From NCBI GenBank assembly GCA_022843845.1, contig JALHMW010000017.1, positions 32,920 to 96,919 on the forward strand: 64,000 nt of DNA, written 5' to 3'. Of this stretch, positions 8,017-16,500 are shown in pieces. Within the stretch, counting starts at the first letter, position 1. Every line of letters begins with the position of its first letter. The position numbers and the translations under genes are program-made. The stretch comes from Archangium sp. GTDB taxonomy: Bacteria > Myxococcota > Myxococcia > Myxococcales > Myxococcaceae. The notes under the pieces were generated by a model. That model saw only the letters and a program-made list of their open reading frames with translations, was not told the DNA's origin and did no database searches.

Positions 8017-8993
8017 GGCGATCCTCCGAACGCGAGCTTCGCGATGGCGAAGTACAGCGGCAGGCCCAGCGCCAGGTTGAAGGGGAACGTCACCGCGAGC
8101 GAGGCAGTGATGTAGTACCCCGGGTTCGCTTCCGGCAGCGCGCTGCGCACGGCGATCGGCGCCGCGATGTACGAGGCGCTCGCGGCCATCGTCCCCAGCA
8201 CCGTCGCTCCGCCGAGGCTCAAGCCCGCGAACTGCCCCAACACCACGCCCAGCGCCCCGTGAACGATCGGCATCACGATCGCGAACACCAACAGAAACGG
8301 CCCGGCCTGGCGGAAGTCGGGAAACCGCCGCGCCGCCACCATGCCCATCTCGAGCAGGAACAGCACCAGCACGCCCTTGAACGGCGCCAGGAACAACGGC
8401 GCCACCTGCGCCACGCCGTGTGGTCCCGACGCCCAGCCGATCGCCACGCCGCCGAGCAGCAGGAGCGACGCCTTCCCCACGACGACCTCCCGCACGATCT
8501 CCTTCAAGCCGATCGCCGTGCTCGCCACGTTCGTCTGCGCGCGCCGGCCCAGCAGGAGCGCCACGAAGATCGCCGGCAGCTCGAGCAGCGCCACCAGCGC
8601 CGGCATGAAGCCCTCGGCCTTCGCGCCCACCGCCTCGAGAAAGAGCAGCGCCGTCGTGAACGTCACCGCCGAGACCGAGCCGTAGTGCGCCGCCAGGGCC
8701 GCCGCGTCGACGCCCTTGAAGCGGCCGACGAACTTCAAGATCGCGTACACCCACAGCGGCGTCGAGAAGCCGAGCAGCACGGTGATCAACGCCGGCCGCC
8801 ACAACAACGCCAGCGGCGTCTCGGAGAGCTCTCCACCACCGCGCAGGCCGATGGCGAAGAGCAGGTAGATCGACAGCCCCTGGTACATGCCGTCGGGGAT
8901 TCGCAGGTCGCTCTTCACCAACACCGCGATGGCGCCCAGGACGAAGGCGAGCACCATCGGCGAGAGGAGGTTCTGCAGCAGCAGCGACGTCAC
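8013..8993 (-). CDS. sbtA: SbtA-type sodium-dependent bicarbonate transporter
   Basis: 326 residues, about ten hydrophobic segments. The start is a GTG at 8993. Family signatures include the N-terminal NLLSPMVLAFVLG, VKSDLRIPDGMYQGLSIYLL and the matching second half with AASASYIAAPIAVR near the C-terminal crossover. SbtA is an inner-membrane symporter that takes up bicarbonate with sodium. The gene begins one base after the stop of the seven-module lipoprotein gene and overlaps sbtB by 4 bases, so the transporter and its regulator should be made in step. No strong Shine-Dalgarno precedes the GTG, which suggests coupling to the gene upstream. Confidence 0.9.
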   Translation of the reverse strand: MTSLLLQNLLSPMVLAFVLGAIAVLVKSDLRIPDGMYQGLSIYLLFAIGLRGGGELSETPLALLWRPALITVLLGFSTPLWVYAILKFVGRFKGVDAAALAAHYGSVSAVTFTTALLFLEAVGAKAEGFMPALVALLELPAIFVALLLGRRAQTNVASTAIGLKEIVREVVVGKASLLLLGGVAIGWASGPHGVAQVAPLFLAPFKGVLVLFLLEMGMVAARRFPDFRQAGPFLLVFAIVMPIVHGALGVVLGQFAGLSLGGATVLGTMAASASYIAAPIAVRSALPEANPGYYITASLAVTFPFNLALGLPLYFAIAKLAFGGSP

Positions 8994-8994
8994 G

Positions 8995-11900
8995 TCAGCG
9001 CGTCACGACGCCGAGGTTGACGGTGCCGCTGATGTCGCCGCGGAAGCCGTCCCACGCGTTGCCGTTGCCGTTGGCGCCATTGCCGTCGTTGTCGGCGTAG
9101 CACCACGTTCCACCGTCATCGATGCTGAACCGGAACGCGTAGTTCGGGCTGCCGCCGTCGGGGCGGTAGTCGACCGCGTACTCGTTGTTGTTCTGGTTCG
9201 GGTTCAAGCCGAAGCCGAGGAAGGGCGCGGTGCTCCACTGCCAGGCGAGCGCGGGCTCGTTGTCTCGTGCGCCGATGCCGAACTGCGCGCGAATCGGCGC
9301 GCCCGCGTCGGGCGTGACGCCGCTCTGGAAGACCTGGCCGTAGATGCGCGAGGTGCCGGCGTCGAGGGCGATGGTCTGCGGGAACTGCAGCCTGCAGAAC
9401 TGGATCGGCGTGTGGCGCGTCACCGTCACGTTGTACTGCTGCGACACCTCGTAGCCGTTCTGATCCGAGCCGTTGAGATCGCAGTACGTCCACGACGCTC
9501 CGTCGTTCGTCGAGACGCGCGCCGAGACTGCGCGAAGACCCGTGTACGAGGGCTGGAAGGTGAGGGCGTACACGTCGCGGCCGCTGACGTCGTTCACGTA
9601 GGTCGCGTCAGCCCAGCCCCACAGCGGGCTCATCGACGCGTCGTCCTGCGCGCCCATGCCGATCTGCGCGCGGAGGCCTGGCAGCTGCCCCGCCATACCG
9701 GTCCCGGTGGCGGCGACGTTGACGCTCACGGTCAACGGGCTGCCGCTCTCGAGGCTGAACGCGCTGGGCGTGAGCAGCTGACACGCCGACACGATGACGC
9801 CGCTCGTCACCGTCAGCTGCGAGGCCATGGCGCTGGAGTACCCGTTCGTCTGCCCATCACGATCGCAGTACACGTACGGCTTCGTCCCGACGCGGAAGCG
9901 GAAGGCGACGTCGTACGTCATCAGCGAGTTTGGCGCGGTGAAGGTGCCCGCGTAGCGATCGAACGCCATCGAATCGGCGTCGAAGGCCGCGGCCGTCCAC
10001 GAGCCCCACGTCGACGGGTTGGAGCCGATGGGGCCGTAGCCGACCTCTGCGGTGACGCCCATGCCCTGACCAACCGCTTCGGTGAGCGACGGCACCCGAA
10101 CGCGCGCGAGGTACGGCGTCGGGAGTGACATCGCCGGAGCCGCCGTCTGTGCCGTCGTGTCGACGAAACACTCGTCGACGTCGAAGGGCCGCGCCGCGAC
10201 GAAGCCGGCCTGCGCGAGCTGGTACGAGTTCGACGAGCCGTCGCGATCGCAATATGTCCACGCGCCGCTCTGGTAGCGAACCCGGTACGCGTAGTTCCAT
10301 GCGCCAGGCGCCGGGCCCGAGAAGCGGCTCTGGTACTCCGCGCCGCCACCCAGCACGGGCACGTTGAACGTCGCTGGCGTCCACGACCAGCCTGCGTCGG
10401 GGGCCTGCGGGTCGCCACCATCGGGGCCGAGGCCCAGCTCCACGTCGAGGCCAACTGGCGCGCCCGCGTCTGCTGCGACCGACGTCACGCCCGGGGCGAA
10501 CACCTGCGCGTAGACGAGCTCGCCCGGCCGGCCTTCGTACGTCGTCATCGACGCGGGGAACTGCAGGCGGCACTCCGCGAAGCTGAAGGGCGCCACGCTG
10601 AAGACGCCGGCCTGGTTGGTCTGGAACCCGTTCTGGCTGCCGTCGAGATCGCAGTACGTGTACGCGCCGGTGCCGAGGCGGGTGCGGAACGCGTAGGCGT
10701 AGGTGCCTTGCGGCGCGGCCGGGAGCTGCGACTGGAACTCGGCGCCGCCACCCATCACGCTGACGTTGAAGCTGCCCGCGCTCCACGACCACGAGGCTTG
10801 ATCGGGTTGCACACCGCCGGGCCCGAGGCCGAGCTCCATGGTGATCATCGACGGAGCGCCGGCGTCGGGGCGATCGGTGATGCCGCCAGCGAAGACGCGC
10901 CCGTACACGAGCGGGCCCGCCGCGCCGACGAGCGCCTGCGCGCTGTTCGGGAACTGGAGGATGCAGCTGTCGACCCCCGGCGCCGAGACCGTCAACGTGC
11001 CCGACTGCGCCTCGTTGAACGGCGTGGGCGAAGGGCCGTCGTTCACGCAATAGGTGTAGCTGCCGTCGTCGAGGTTGAAGCGCCAGGCGAAGCGGTACGT
11101 GCCTTCGCCGGGGTTGGGCAGCGTCGCCTGCCACTCGTCGTTGTTGCCGACGTCGACGTTGTACGTGCCGTCGACCCACGTCCACGTGGAGGGGTTGGTG
11201 CCCATCGCGCCGTAGCCGAGCTGGCCCTTCACGCCCGCGCCGCTGCCCATCGGCTCGGTGCGGCCCATCGAGAAGACCTGCGCGAAGATCGCCGGCCCCG
11301 TCTGCGTGCCGCGCAGCGCGATGGTGGGAGGCGCCATGGCCGCGGTCCGTCCTCCCATGCGGCACCAGTCGATGCCCTTGGGCTCGACGGTGAGGCGCGC
11401 GAGCTGCGGCTCCTGAATGCCGTTCGCGAGGCCGTCGCGATCGGCGAGCCGCCACGTCATGCCGTTGTCGGTCGAGAAGCGCGCCGCCAGCCGGTACGTC
11501 ACGCCGTTCATCATCGCGCCGGGCACCGTCACCATCGCGCCGTAGACGTCGCGCGCCGCGTCGCCAGCGTTCGCGCCATCGGCGTCAGCCGAGTAGACAG
11601 CGTCGACCCACATGAAGTCGGCGTCGGTGGGCGGGCTCGACAGGGTTCGCGCGAAGCCGACCTGGCCGCGCACGCCCGCGCCCTGGCCGGTGCCTCCCGT
11701 CACCATGGGGACCTCGACCTGCGCGCTGACGCCGACCGAGACCATCGCGGCGCCGCTGCGGTCCGTCGTGTCGGCGGGCAGGGTGACGATGGCTTCGGTG
11801 ATGGTGCGCCCGGCGACGGCCTCGAAGGTGAATGCGTCAGGGAGCGTGCCCGAGGCGCCATCAGGGTTGGTGACGACGACGGCGACGCGGCCTGCGTTGG

Positions 11901-12165
11901 TGACGGCCGGCGTCCGCACGGTGAGGCGCAGCGCGTTCTGCACGACGACCTGAACGCCCGGAGCGTCGCCGAAGCGAACCGTCGCGCCATCGAGGAAGCG
12001 CGAGCCGTTGATGGTGACGGTCGTGCCGCCAGCGATCGGCCCCGTCGTCGGCGAGACCGAGGTCACCGTCGGCGGAATGGGCGCGCCGGAGTCAGGCCTG
12101 TTCGTCGAAGGAGGACACGCGAAGGCGAAGGGCAGCAGGCCGAGGACGGCGAGGCGAAGACGCAT
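8995..12165 (-). CDS. lipoprotein with an IPT/TIG domain and seven repeated modules
   Basis: 1056 residues from the ATG at 12165, which starts the signal peptide and lipobox (PFAFAC). The frame stays open far upstream, but that part lies over the lipase-like gene and is a shadow. Residues about 32-115 are an IPT/TIG immunoglobulin-like domain (VTSVSPTTGPIAGGTTV). Then come seven modules of about 130 residues, each closing with a version of W/Y-x-Y-C-D-x-D-G-x-x-N-G-Y near residues 242, 373, 505, 637, 765, 895 and 1020; the first, second and seventh are the most divergent. I recall similar modules in myxobacterial amylase-associated surface proteins, which would suggest glycan binding, but this is inference. 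The D-x-D-G pattern could bind calcium. Confidence 0.82.
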   Translation of the reverse strand: MRLRLAVLGLLPFAFACPPSTNRPDSGAPIPPTVTSVSPTTGPIAGGTTVTINGSRFLDGATVRFGDAPGVQVVVQNALRLTVRTPAVTNAGRVAVVVTNPDGASGTLPDAFTFEAVAGRTITEAIVTLPADTTDRSGAAMVSVGVSAQVEVPMVTGGTGQGAGVRGQVGFARTLSSPPTDADFMWVDAVYSADADGANAGDAARDVYGAMVTVPGAMMNGVTYRLAARFSTDNGMTWRLADRDGLANGIQEPQLARLTVEPKGIDWCRMGGRTAAMAPPTIALRGTQTGPAIFAQVFSMGRTEPMGSGAGVKGQLGYGAMGTNPSTWTWVDGTYNVDVGNNDEWQATLPNPGEGTYRFAWRFNLDDGSYTYCVNDGPSPTPFNEAQSGTLTVSAPGVDSCILQFPNSAQALVGAAGPLVYGRVFAGGITDRPDAGAPSMITMELGLGPGGVQPDQASWSWSAGSFNVSVMGGGAEFQSQLPAAPQGTYAYAFRTRLGTGAYTYCDLDGSQNGFQTNQAGVFSVAPFSFAECRLQFPASMTTYEGRPGELVYAQVFAPGVTSVAADAGAPVGLDVELGLGPDGGDPQAPDAGWSWTPATFNVPVLGGGAEYQSRFSGPAPGAWNYAYRVRYQSGAWTYCDRDGSSNSYQLAQAGFVAARPFDVDECFVDTTAQTAAPAMSLPTPYLARVRVPSLTEAVGQGMGVTAEVGYGPIGSNPSTWGSWTAAAFDADSMAFDRYAGTFTAPNSLMTYDVAFRFRVGTKPYVYCDRDGQTNGYSSAMASQLTVTSGVIVSACQLLTPSAFSLESGSPLTVSVNVAATGTGMAGQLPGLRAQIGMGAQDDASMSPLWGWADATYVNDVSGRDVYALTFQPSYTGLRAVSARVSTNDGASWTYCDLNGSDQNGYEVSQQYNVTVTRHTPIQFCRLQFPQTIALDAGTSRIYGQVFQSGVTPDAGAPIRAQFGIGARDNEPALAWQWSTAPFLGFGLNPNQNNNEYAVDYRPDGGSPNYAFRFSIDDGGTWCYADNDGNGANGNGNAWDGFRGDISGTVNLGVVTR

Positions 12166-12275
12166 GGCGCGTCGTGTAGCAACCCCCGCGGTCTGCGCAA
12201 CAGGGCCGGGCCAGTGACGACGCGGGCATGCCGCGCGCCGCCAAGAGGGCGCTCCTCCAGCACGGCCGTCGAGCG

Positions 12276-14981
12276 TCAGAAGCGCCCGAGCCCGTCGCGT
12301 TGCGGCACCGGGCCTGCGGGCGCGAAGGTGTCGAAGATCCACTCTCCGGCGATGAACTGGTGCTGCATGCCGTGGTTGTCGGCCTCGATGGGCGAGTCGA
12401 AGAAGCGGTACCACGAGCCGCGCGCGGGCTGCCCGCTGCGCACGTCGTCGGTGCGCTCGTGATCGAAGAAGAGCGGCGTCGTCGTGCCGAGCGTCAAGCC
12501 CATGGCCGAGTCGAAGGCCACCGCGCCGTCGGTGTCGATCTCTCCGTCGCTCGCCCGCTGCCCCGAGCGCACCCACCGCGGCGCCGGGAACGAGTCCATG
12601 CCGACCGCCAGCTGCCAGTTGGGAAGGTTGGCGACGCTGAAGAGGCTCGCGAGTGACACGTCGCTGGGCAGCCGGCACCGCCCCTCGGGCACCTGGAGCG
12701 CGCCGTACTTGTCGAGGAACCACTGCTTCACGTCGTCGACGTTGCTGCTCGCCAGGTTGAGCGCCGAGATCAGCGCGTTGAGATCCTGCGTCCCGACCGC
12801 CTGCCGCGCCATCGAGAGGCTCGAGTAGGTGGTGACGAGCGACGTCAACAGCCGCCCGAAGTCGAGCACGATGCGGAACGACTGGCCGCCGTCGGTACAG
12901 GCGAAGCCGAGGGCGGGCGCGTTCACCCGGCCCGAGAGATCGAAGGCGCCTTCCTGGTCGAGGTACACGGGCAGCGACACGCCCTGGGCCGGGCCGAGCG
13001 CCAGGGAAACGAAGGCGTTGATGGCCGTCGTGGTGCCCTGCTGCTCGACGAGCCACGGGCTCAGCTGGCCCACGAGCGTCTGGCCCTGGGTGCGCGCCGT
13101 CGCCCCGAGATCGACGAGCCGCTTGCGACGGTCGAGGCGCTGCGCGAAGCCGCTCAGCACCGGGTTCGACGTGCGCCCGAAGCCCTCGGCGCGCAAGAGC
13201 CGCACGGCGACGTCCGAGCCCATCGTCATCGTGATCCACCCGCGCTCGCGCTCGTTCTCCTGGGCGTACCGCGCGAACACCGAGAGCTCGGGCGCAGTGA
13301 AGGCCCGGCCGCCGGGGCTCCGCGAGCCGCCGGCGTAGACGGGGATGAGCTGGTTGGCGGCGCTCTGAATGGGCGACGACCCACGCCGGGCCTTGCGCGG
13401 GTGGAGCGGGCCGCGGTTGACGCGCTCCCAGAAGTCGTGGCGCAGGTCGCGCAGCGCCCGGCCGTTGAGGTGACGGTCGAACTCCTCGAAGCCGGCTTCC
13501 ACGTTCGCCTGGGCCTCGTTCACGGTCAGTGACGCGGGCGCGAGCGAGGGGAACTGCTGGGCGAGCACGCGCATGCCGGTGGCGAACACGTCGACCTCGG
13601 AGCCGTCGCCGACCGTGGTGTTGCGCACCACCTGCACCATGCGCCGCGCCATCGTCTGCACCGGCACGCCCAGGTCGGCGAGGAAGCTCCCCTGGTGCGG
13701 CGTGCCCAGCGTCACCAACGAGACGGTTCGATCGCGCACGTACACCATGCGGCGCGTGTCTTCGGCCGAGAGCGTCACGCCGTCGAAGGGCACCTGCGCG
13801 GCCGCGAGCTCGGCCGTGGTGGGCACGCTCAGCACGAAGCGCGAGGCGATGCCGCCGAAGCTCTGGCTGACGAAGACGACGCGCGGGGTGCGACGGAAGC
13901 GCAGCTCGTACCACCGCAGCGCGAGGTAGGCCTGGTTCGCGATGCGCTGGCCCGACTCCACCAGCCCCGCCGGCGGCTCGCGGTAGGTGATGAACGCCGA
14001 CACGGGCGGGGCAGGGCGCGCGAGCGTCGTCAGCCCGGGAATCGGCGGCGGCGCCGTCGGCGTCACGGGCTCGAACGACACGAAGTTCGCCGGCAGCCCG
14101 GGGTTGGTGGCGATGTCGGCCTCGGCGAGCGTCGCGGGGAAGATCGCCCCCGAGGTCAGGAAGTCCGCGTCAGCGAACGGCCGCACGAAGGTGAACAGCT
14201 GGTTGCGCGCGCCGGGGGCCGCGCCGAGCAGGCCGCGCAGAAAGTCCACGCTCCACTCGTTGCGTGCCGTCGGCGGCGTGTCGAGCGTCGCGAGGTTGGT
14301 GCCCGCGGGGTGCGACATGCCGTGCACGACGATGTAGAGCAGGGGGCTCTGGCCCGTGACGGACTGCTGCGTCGGCGTCACCTGGGTGAGGCCGGTCGTG
14401 GCGAGGTTGGCCACCGACACCTGCACGCTGCGGAGGCCGGCGGTGGTCGTGCTCGTGGCGCGGTTCGACGTGACCGCGACCTGCGCGCGCGTGGGAACGC
14501 CGTTGGCGCCGATGGAGGTCGCCGCGCCGGCCGCGTCGAGATCGTTGGTGATGATGAGGCCGGCCTGGCCCTCGCTGCTGGTGGTGTCGTAGAGGCCCGC
14601 GGCCGTCGCCGCGTTGGCGCGCTCGGCCTTGAACGTCGCGGTCAGCCCGTCGGCGAAGCGCAAGGTGCCGGTGGCGGAGCGCTTCTCGATGCGGGCGGCC
14701 TCGAGGGTGTGGCCCGAGGCGCTCTCGGCTGGAGCGACGTCGCCTTCGTCGATGGCGCCGTCGATGAGCTGGGTCGAGAACCAGCCGGTGCGCGTCTCCC
14801 ACGAGTCTTTGCCGCAGACGTACGCGACGACGACGCCTTCTTCGAGCGCGAGGCCGACGAGGGCGTCGGTGCCGTCGACGTGCCCGACCCACACCGGTGG
14901 GCCATCCTCCGTGGGCGGCATCATCGAGGGCTGGCAGCCGACCGAGAGCGAGAGCGCGAGGAAGACGATGAATCGGTTCAT
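12276..14981 (-). CDS. lipase/esterase-like alpha/beta-hydrolase lipoprotein
   Basis: 901 residues with signal peptide and lipobox (LSLSVGC). The central part (about 210-560) looks like an alpha/beta hydrolase: strand plus His-Gly in LLYIVVHGMSHPAG (near residue 220), which could form the oxyanion hole, and a nucleophile elbow VVFVSQSFGGIASRFVLS near residue 370. The elbow reads S-x-S-x-G, with Ser in place of the usual first Gly. Later, VSLVTLGTPHQGSFLADLG matches the lid-region pattern of bacterial lipases. The C-terminal 300 residues are not recognised. It lies 110 bases upstream of the seven-module lipoprotein gene on the same strand. An outer-surface lipid or ester hydrolase is the likely role; the substrate is unknown. 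Confidence 0.72.
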   Translation of the reverse strand: MNRFIVFLALSLSVGCQPSMMPPTEDGPPVWVGHVDGTDALVGLALEEGVVVAYVCGKDSWETRTGWFSTQLIDGAIDEGDVAPAESASGHTLEAARIEKRSATGTLRFADGLTATFKAERANAATAAGLYDTTSSEGQAGLIITNDLDAAGAATSIGANGVPTRAQVAVTSNRATSTTTAGLRSVQVSVANLATTGLTQVTPTQQSVTGQSPLLYIVVHGMSHPAGTNLATLDTPPTARNEWSVDFLRGLLGAAPGARNQLFTFVRPFADADFLTSGAIFPATLAEADIATNPGLPANFVSFEPVTPTAPPPIPGLTTLARPAPPVSAFITYREPPAGLVESGQRIANQAYLALRWYELRFRRTPRVVFVSQSFGGIASRFVLSVPTTAELAAAQVPFDGVTLSAEDTRRMVYVRDRTVSLVTLGTPHQGSFLADLGVPVQTMARRMVQVVRNTTVGDGSEVDVFATGMRVLAQQFPSLAPASLTVNEAQANVEAGFEEFDRHLNGRALRDLRHDFWERVNRGPLHPRKARRGSSPIQSAANQLIPVYAGGSRSPGGRAFTAPELSVFARYAQENERERGWITMTMGSDVAVRLLRAEGFGRTSNPVLSGFAQRLDRRKRLVDLGATARTQGQTLVGQLSPWLVEQQGTTTAINAFVSLALGPAQGVSLPVYLDQEGAFDLSGRVNAPALGFACTDGGQSFRIVLDFGRLLTSLVTTYSSLSMARQAVGTQDLNALISALNLASSNVDDVKQWFLDKYGALQVPEGRCRLPSDVSLASLFSVANLPNWQLAVGMDSFPAPRWVRSGQRASDGEIDTDGAVAFDSAMGLTLGTTTPLFFDHERTDDVRSGQPARGSWYRFFDSPIEADNHGMQHQFIAGEWIFDTFAPAGPVPQRDGLGRF

Positions 14982-15074
14982 GCCTCGCAGCAGAGCAAGC
15001 CGAACGCCAACGTCAACCGGGGAGGCCGGGCGCTGAGGCTGTCGGGTCGAGCCGACACTCGTCGGGCACGGCCC

Positions 15075-16160
15075 TCACGGCTCCGGCGATGGCTCGAAGC
15101 GCAGCACCAGGTGCTCCATCACCGCGATGCGATCGCCCGGCACCAGCGCGGCGTTGAAGAACTCCATGCCGTTGATGCGCACGTCGTCGCTGCGCGGCGC
15201 GCCGTGCCGCCACGTCAGGAACCAGCGGCCGTCATGAAAGGCGAAGTCCCACGACGGCCAGGAGTCGTAGCGGGGCCAGATGGGGCGCTCGAAGAGCACC
15301 TTGCGCGGGAAGACGCGAACCCGCAGGCCCTCGGTCAGCTCGATCGTCTCGGCCTCGAGGCCCTCGACCGCGAAGACGTCGCTGGTGGACTCGAGGATCA
15401 GCCGCGCGCGCTCCGTGGTCTGGAACAGTGGCCCGCGGACGAGCCGTGGGGCAACTTCGTGGAGCTCCTGCGGCGTAACGAGCGCGGGGGCTCCAGGGAC
15501 GACGCCGAAGTGAAGGCGGGTGAGCCAGCGCGGGAAGGGAAGCGTCAACACCTGGCGGGCAATCCTCGTCAGCTCCTCGATCGACGCGGTGGGCTCCAGG
15601 CGGGGCAGATCGATCGCCAGCTCCTCGAGGAACCGGGCGTCGCGCGAGACGAGCACCTCGAGCAGCGCCTCACGCCATGGAACGCCGGTCGCCCACTCCG
15701 GCCGGGTGATGGCGACGCGCCGGAGCAGCCCGTGGTGCCAGCTCGCGCCGAGCCACGTGTGCGGAGAGATCGCCCTGGACGAACGATGACCCAGCGAGGC
15801 CGAGATGCGCTCCCCGAGGGGATCGCCCTGGTCGAGCAGGCGATCGGCGAGCACGCCCCAGTGTGCGGTGTCGCTCCAATCGTCGACCGCGCGGCGCTCC
15901 AGGTCGGGTTCGCGATGCTCGGGCTCGGGCAAGAGCGCAAAGCCTTCGTGCCCAGCCCACAGGACGTCGCCGTCTTCGAGCAGGAAGCGCGTCTGCGCGG
16001 GCACCATCACTTCTTGCGTGAGTCGACGTCGAACGCTCACGGTGGCGCCGGTCGTCTCGAGCAGCCAGCCGTGTTCGGCGCGAAGGACTCGAAGGTCGCG
16101 CACGTGGAGGTCCCCGAGTGGCGTGATGGAGAGCGGGGCCAGCTTCAACGAGCGGAACAT
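15075..16160 (-). CDS. TIGR02996-domain protein with FHA-like ends
   Basis: 361 residues, cytoplasmic (no signal). Residues about 88-110 carry the TIGR02996 'repeat-companion' pattern, HWGVLADRLLDQGDPLGERI, a short motif found in Myxococcota and Planctomycetota proteins with leucine-rich-like repeats. The following 150 residues are Leu/Arg-rich repeats. The C-terminus (DGRWFLTWRHG, DDVRINGMEFFN, ALVPGDRIAVMEHLVLRF) resembles a forkhead-associated domain, and the N-terminal 75 residues (TRFLLEDGDVLWAG) look like a second, weaker copy. FHA domains read phosphothreonine, so a link to Ser/Thr kinases is possible but not shown. Upstream is the structured 16161-16500 region. Confidence 0.7.
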   Translation of the reverse strand: MFRSLKLAPLSITPLGDLHVRDLRVLRAEHGWLLETTGATVSVRRRLTQEVMVPAQTRFLLEDGDVLWAGHEGFALLPEPEHREPDLERRAVDDWSDTAHWGVLADRLLDQGDPLGERISASLGHRSSRAISPHTWLGASWHHGLLRRVAITRPEWATGVPWREALLEVLVSRDARFLEELAIDLPRLEPTASIEELTRIARQVLTLPFPRWLTRLHFGVVPGAPALVTPQELHEVAPRLVRGPLFQTTERARLILESTSDVFAVEGLEAETIELTEGLRVRVFPRKVLFERPIWPRYDSWPSWDFAFHDGRWFLTWRHGAPRSDDVRINGMEFFNAALVPGDRIAVMEHLVLRFEPSPEP

Positions 16161-16321
16161 CAGCTCCGATGGTGTCGCTGCCGAAGCCGCCGCGCCACAA
16201 ACTCGTCAGGCGTCTCGTGCCCCTCGTCGAGAGCGTCATGTTTGTCTGAGACCCAGCCCCGCCGCACCGCACGCTCATGGCGCGCGCCGGGGTGCTCGGC
16301 CGACTCGGCCCAACACGCACA

Positions 16322-16348
16322 CCGTAACTATCACGGCCCTAAGGTAGC
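16322..16348 (+). other. 27-base near-copy of 23S rRNA helix 69-71 segment
   Basis: Plus strand reads CCGTAACTAT-C-ACGG-C-CCTAAGGTAGC, which matches the near-universal bacterial 23S rRNA stretch (E. coli about 1908-1934, also the core of the I-CeuI cleavage site) at 25 of 27 positions; the two differences are A to C and T to C. Similarity stops abruptly after the final GC, and I cannot align the flanks to 23S by eye. There is no rRNA operon nearby. The comparison is from memory of the E. coli sequence. Confidence 0.75.
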
Positions 16349-16474
16349 TATCCCCGGGCGACCGGGTACGCGACGCCCCCGAGGTCTCTCGGAGACCGAC
16401 GGAGCGCTCCCGCTGCTGGCGTCACCGCCAGTGAGAGAGGCGTCCCTCGTGGACATGGTGGCCTTGTCACTCGA

Positions 16475-16490
16475 GCGCCCCGGTGGGCGC
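16475..16490 (-). terminator. possible terminator hairpin
   Basis: Perfect 6-base GC stem (GCGCCC/GGGCGC) with a CGGT loop, 10 bases past the stop of the lipoprotein gene 16501-17256 on the minus strand. There is no T-run, so intrinsic termination is uncertain. Confidence 0.4.
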
Positions 16491-16500
16491 CGTTGAGCGT

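Larger units (their letters stand above)
16161..16500. other. 340-base intergenic region rich in hairpins
   Basis: No convincing gene on either strand. It contains perfect stem-loops at 16298-16310 (GGCCG-ACT-CGGCC), 16383-16397 (GGTCTC-TCG-GAGACC), 16416-16431 (CTGGCG-TCAC-CGCCAG) and 16475-16490 (GCGCCC-CGGT-GGGCGC), plus the 23S-like segment at 16322-16348. It lies between two minus-strand genes and must include the promoter of the TIGR02996 gene. The density of short perfect hairpins suggests that part of it may be transcribed as a structured RNA. Confidence 0.5.

Noticed and set aside
12166..13914. In-frame upstream extension of the seven-module lipoprotein gene
   Set aside because: It overlaps the lipase-like gene on the same strand, has Arg/Ala-rich shadow composition, and the true start is marked by a signal peptide and lipobox at 12165.
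16322..16348. The 23S-like segment as part of a complete rRNA gene
   Set aside because: Similarity ends abruptly on both sides and no other conserved rRNA blocks are present in the flanks.
13695..16496. 933-residue open frame on the plus strand
   Set aside because: Arg/Gly/His-rich composition typical of antisense frames in high-GC DNA; it lies over genes with clear families on the minus strand.
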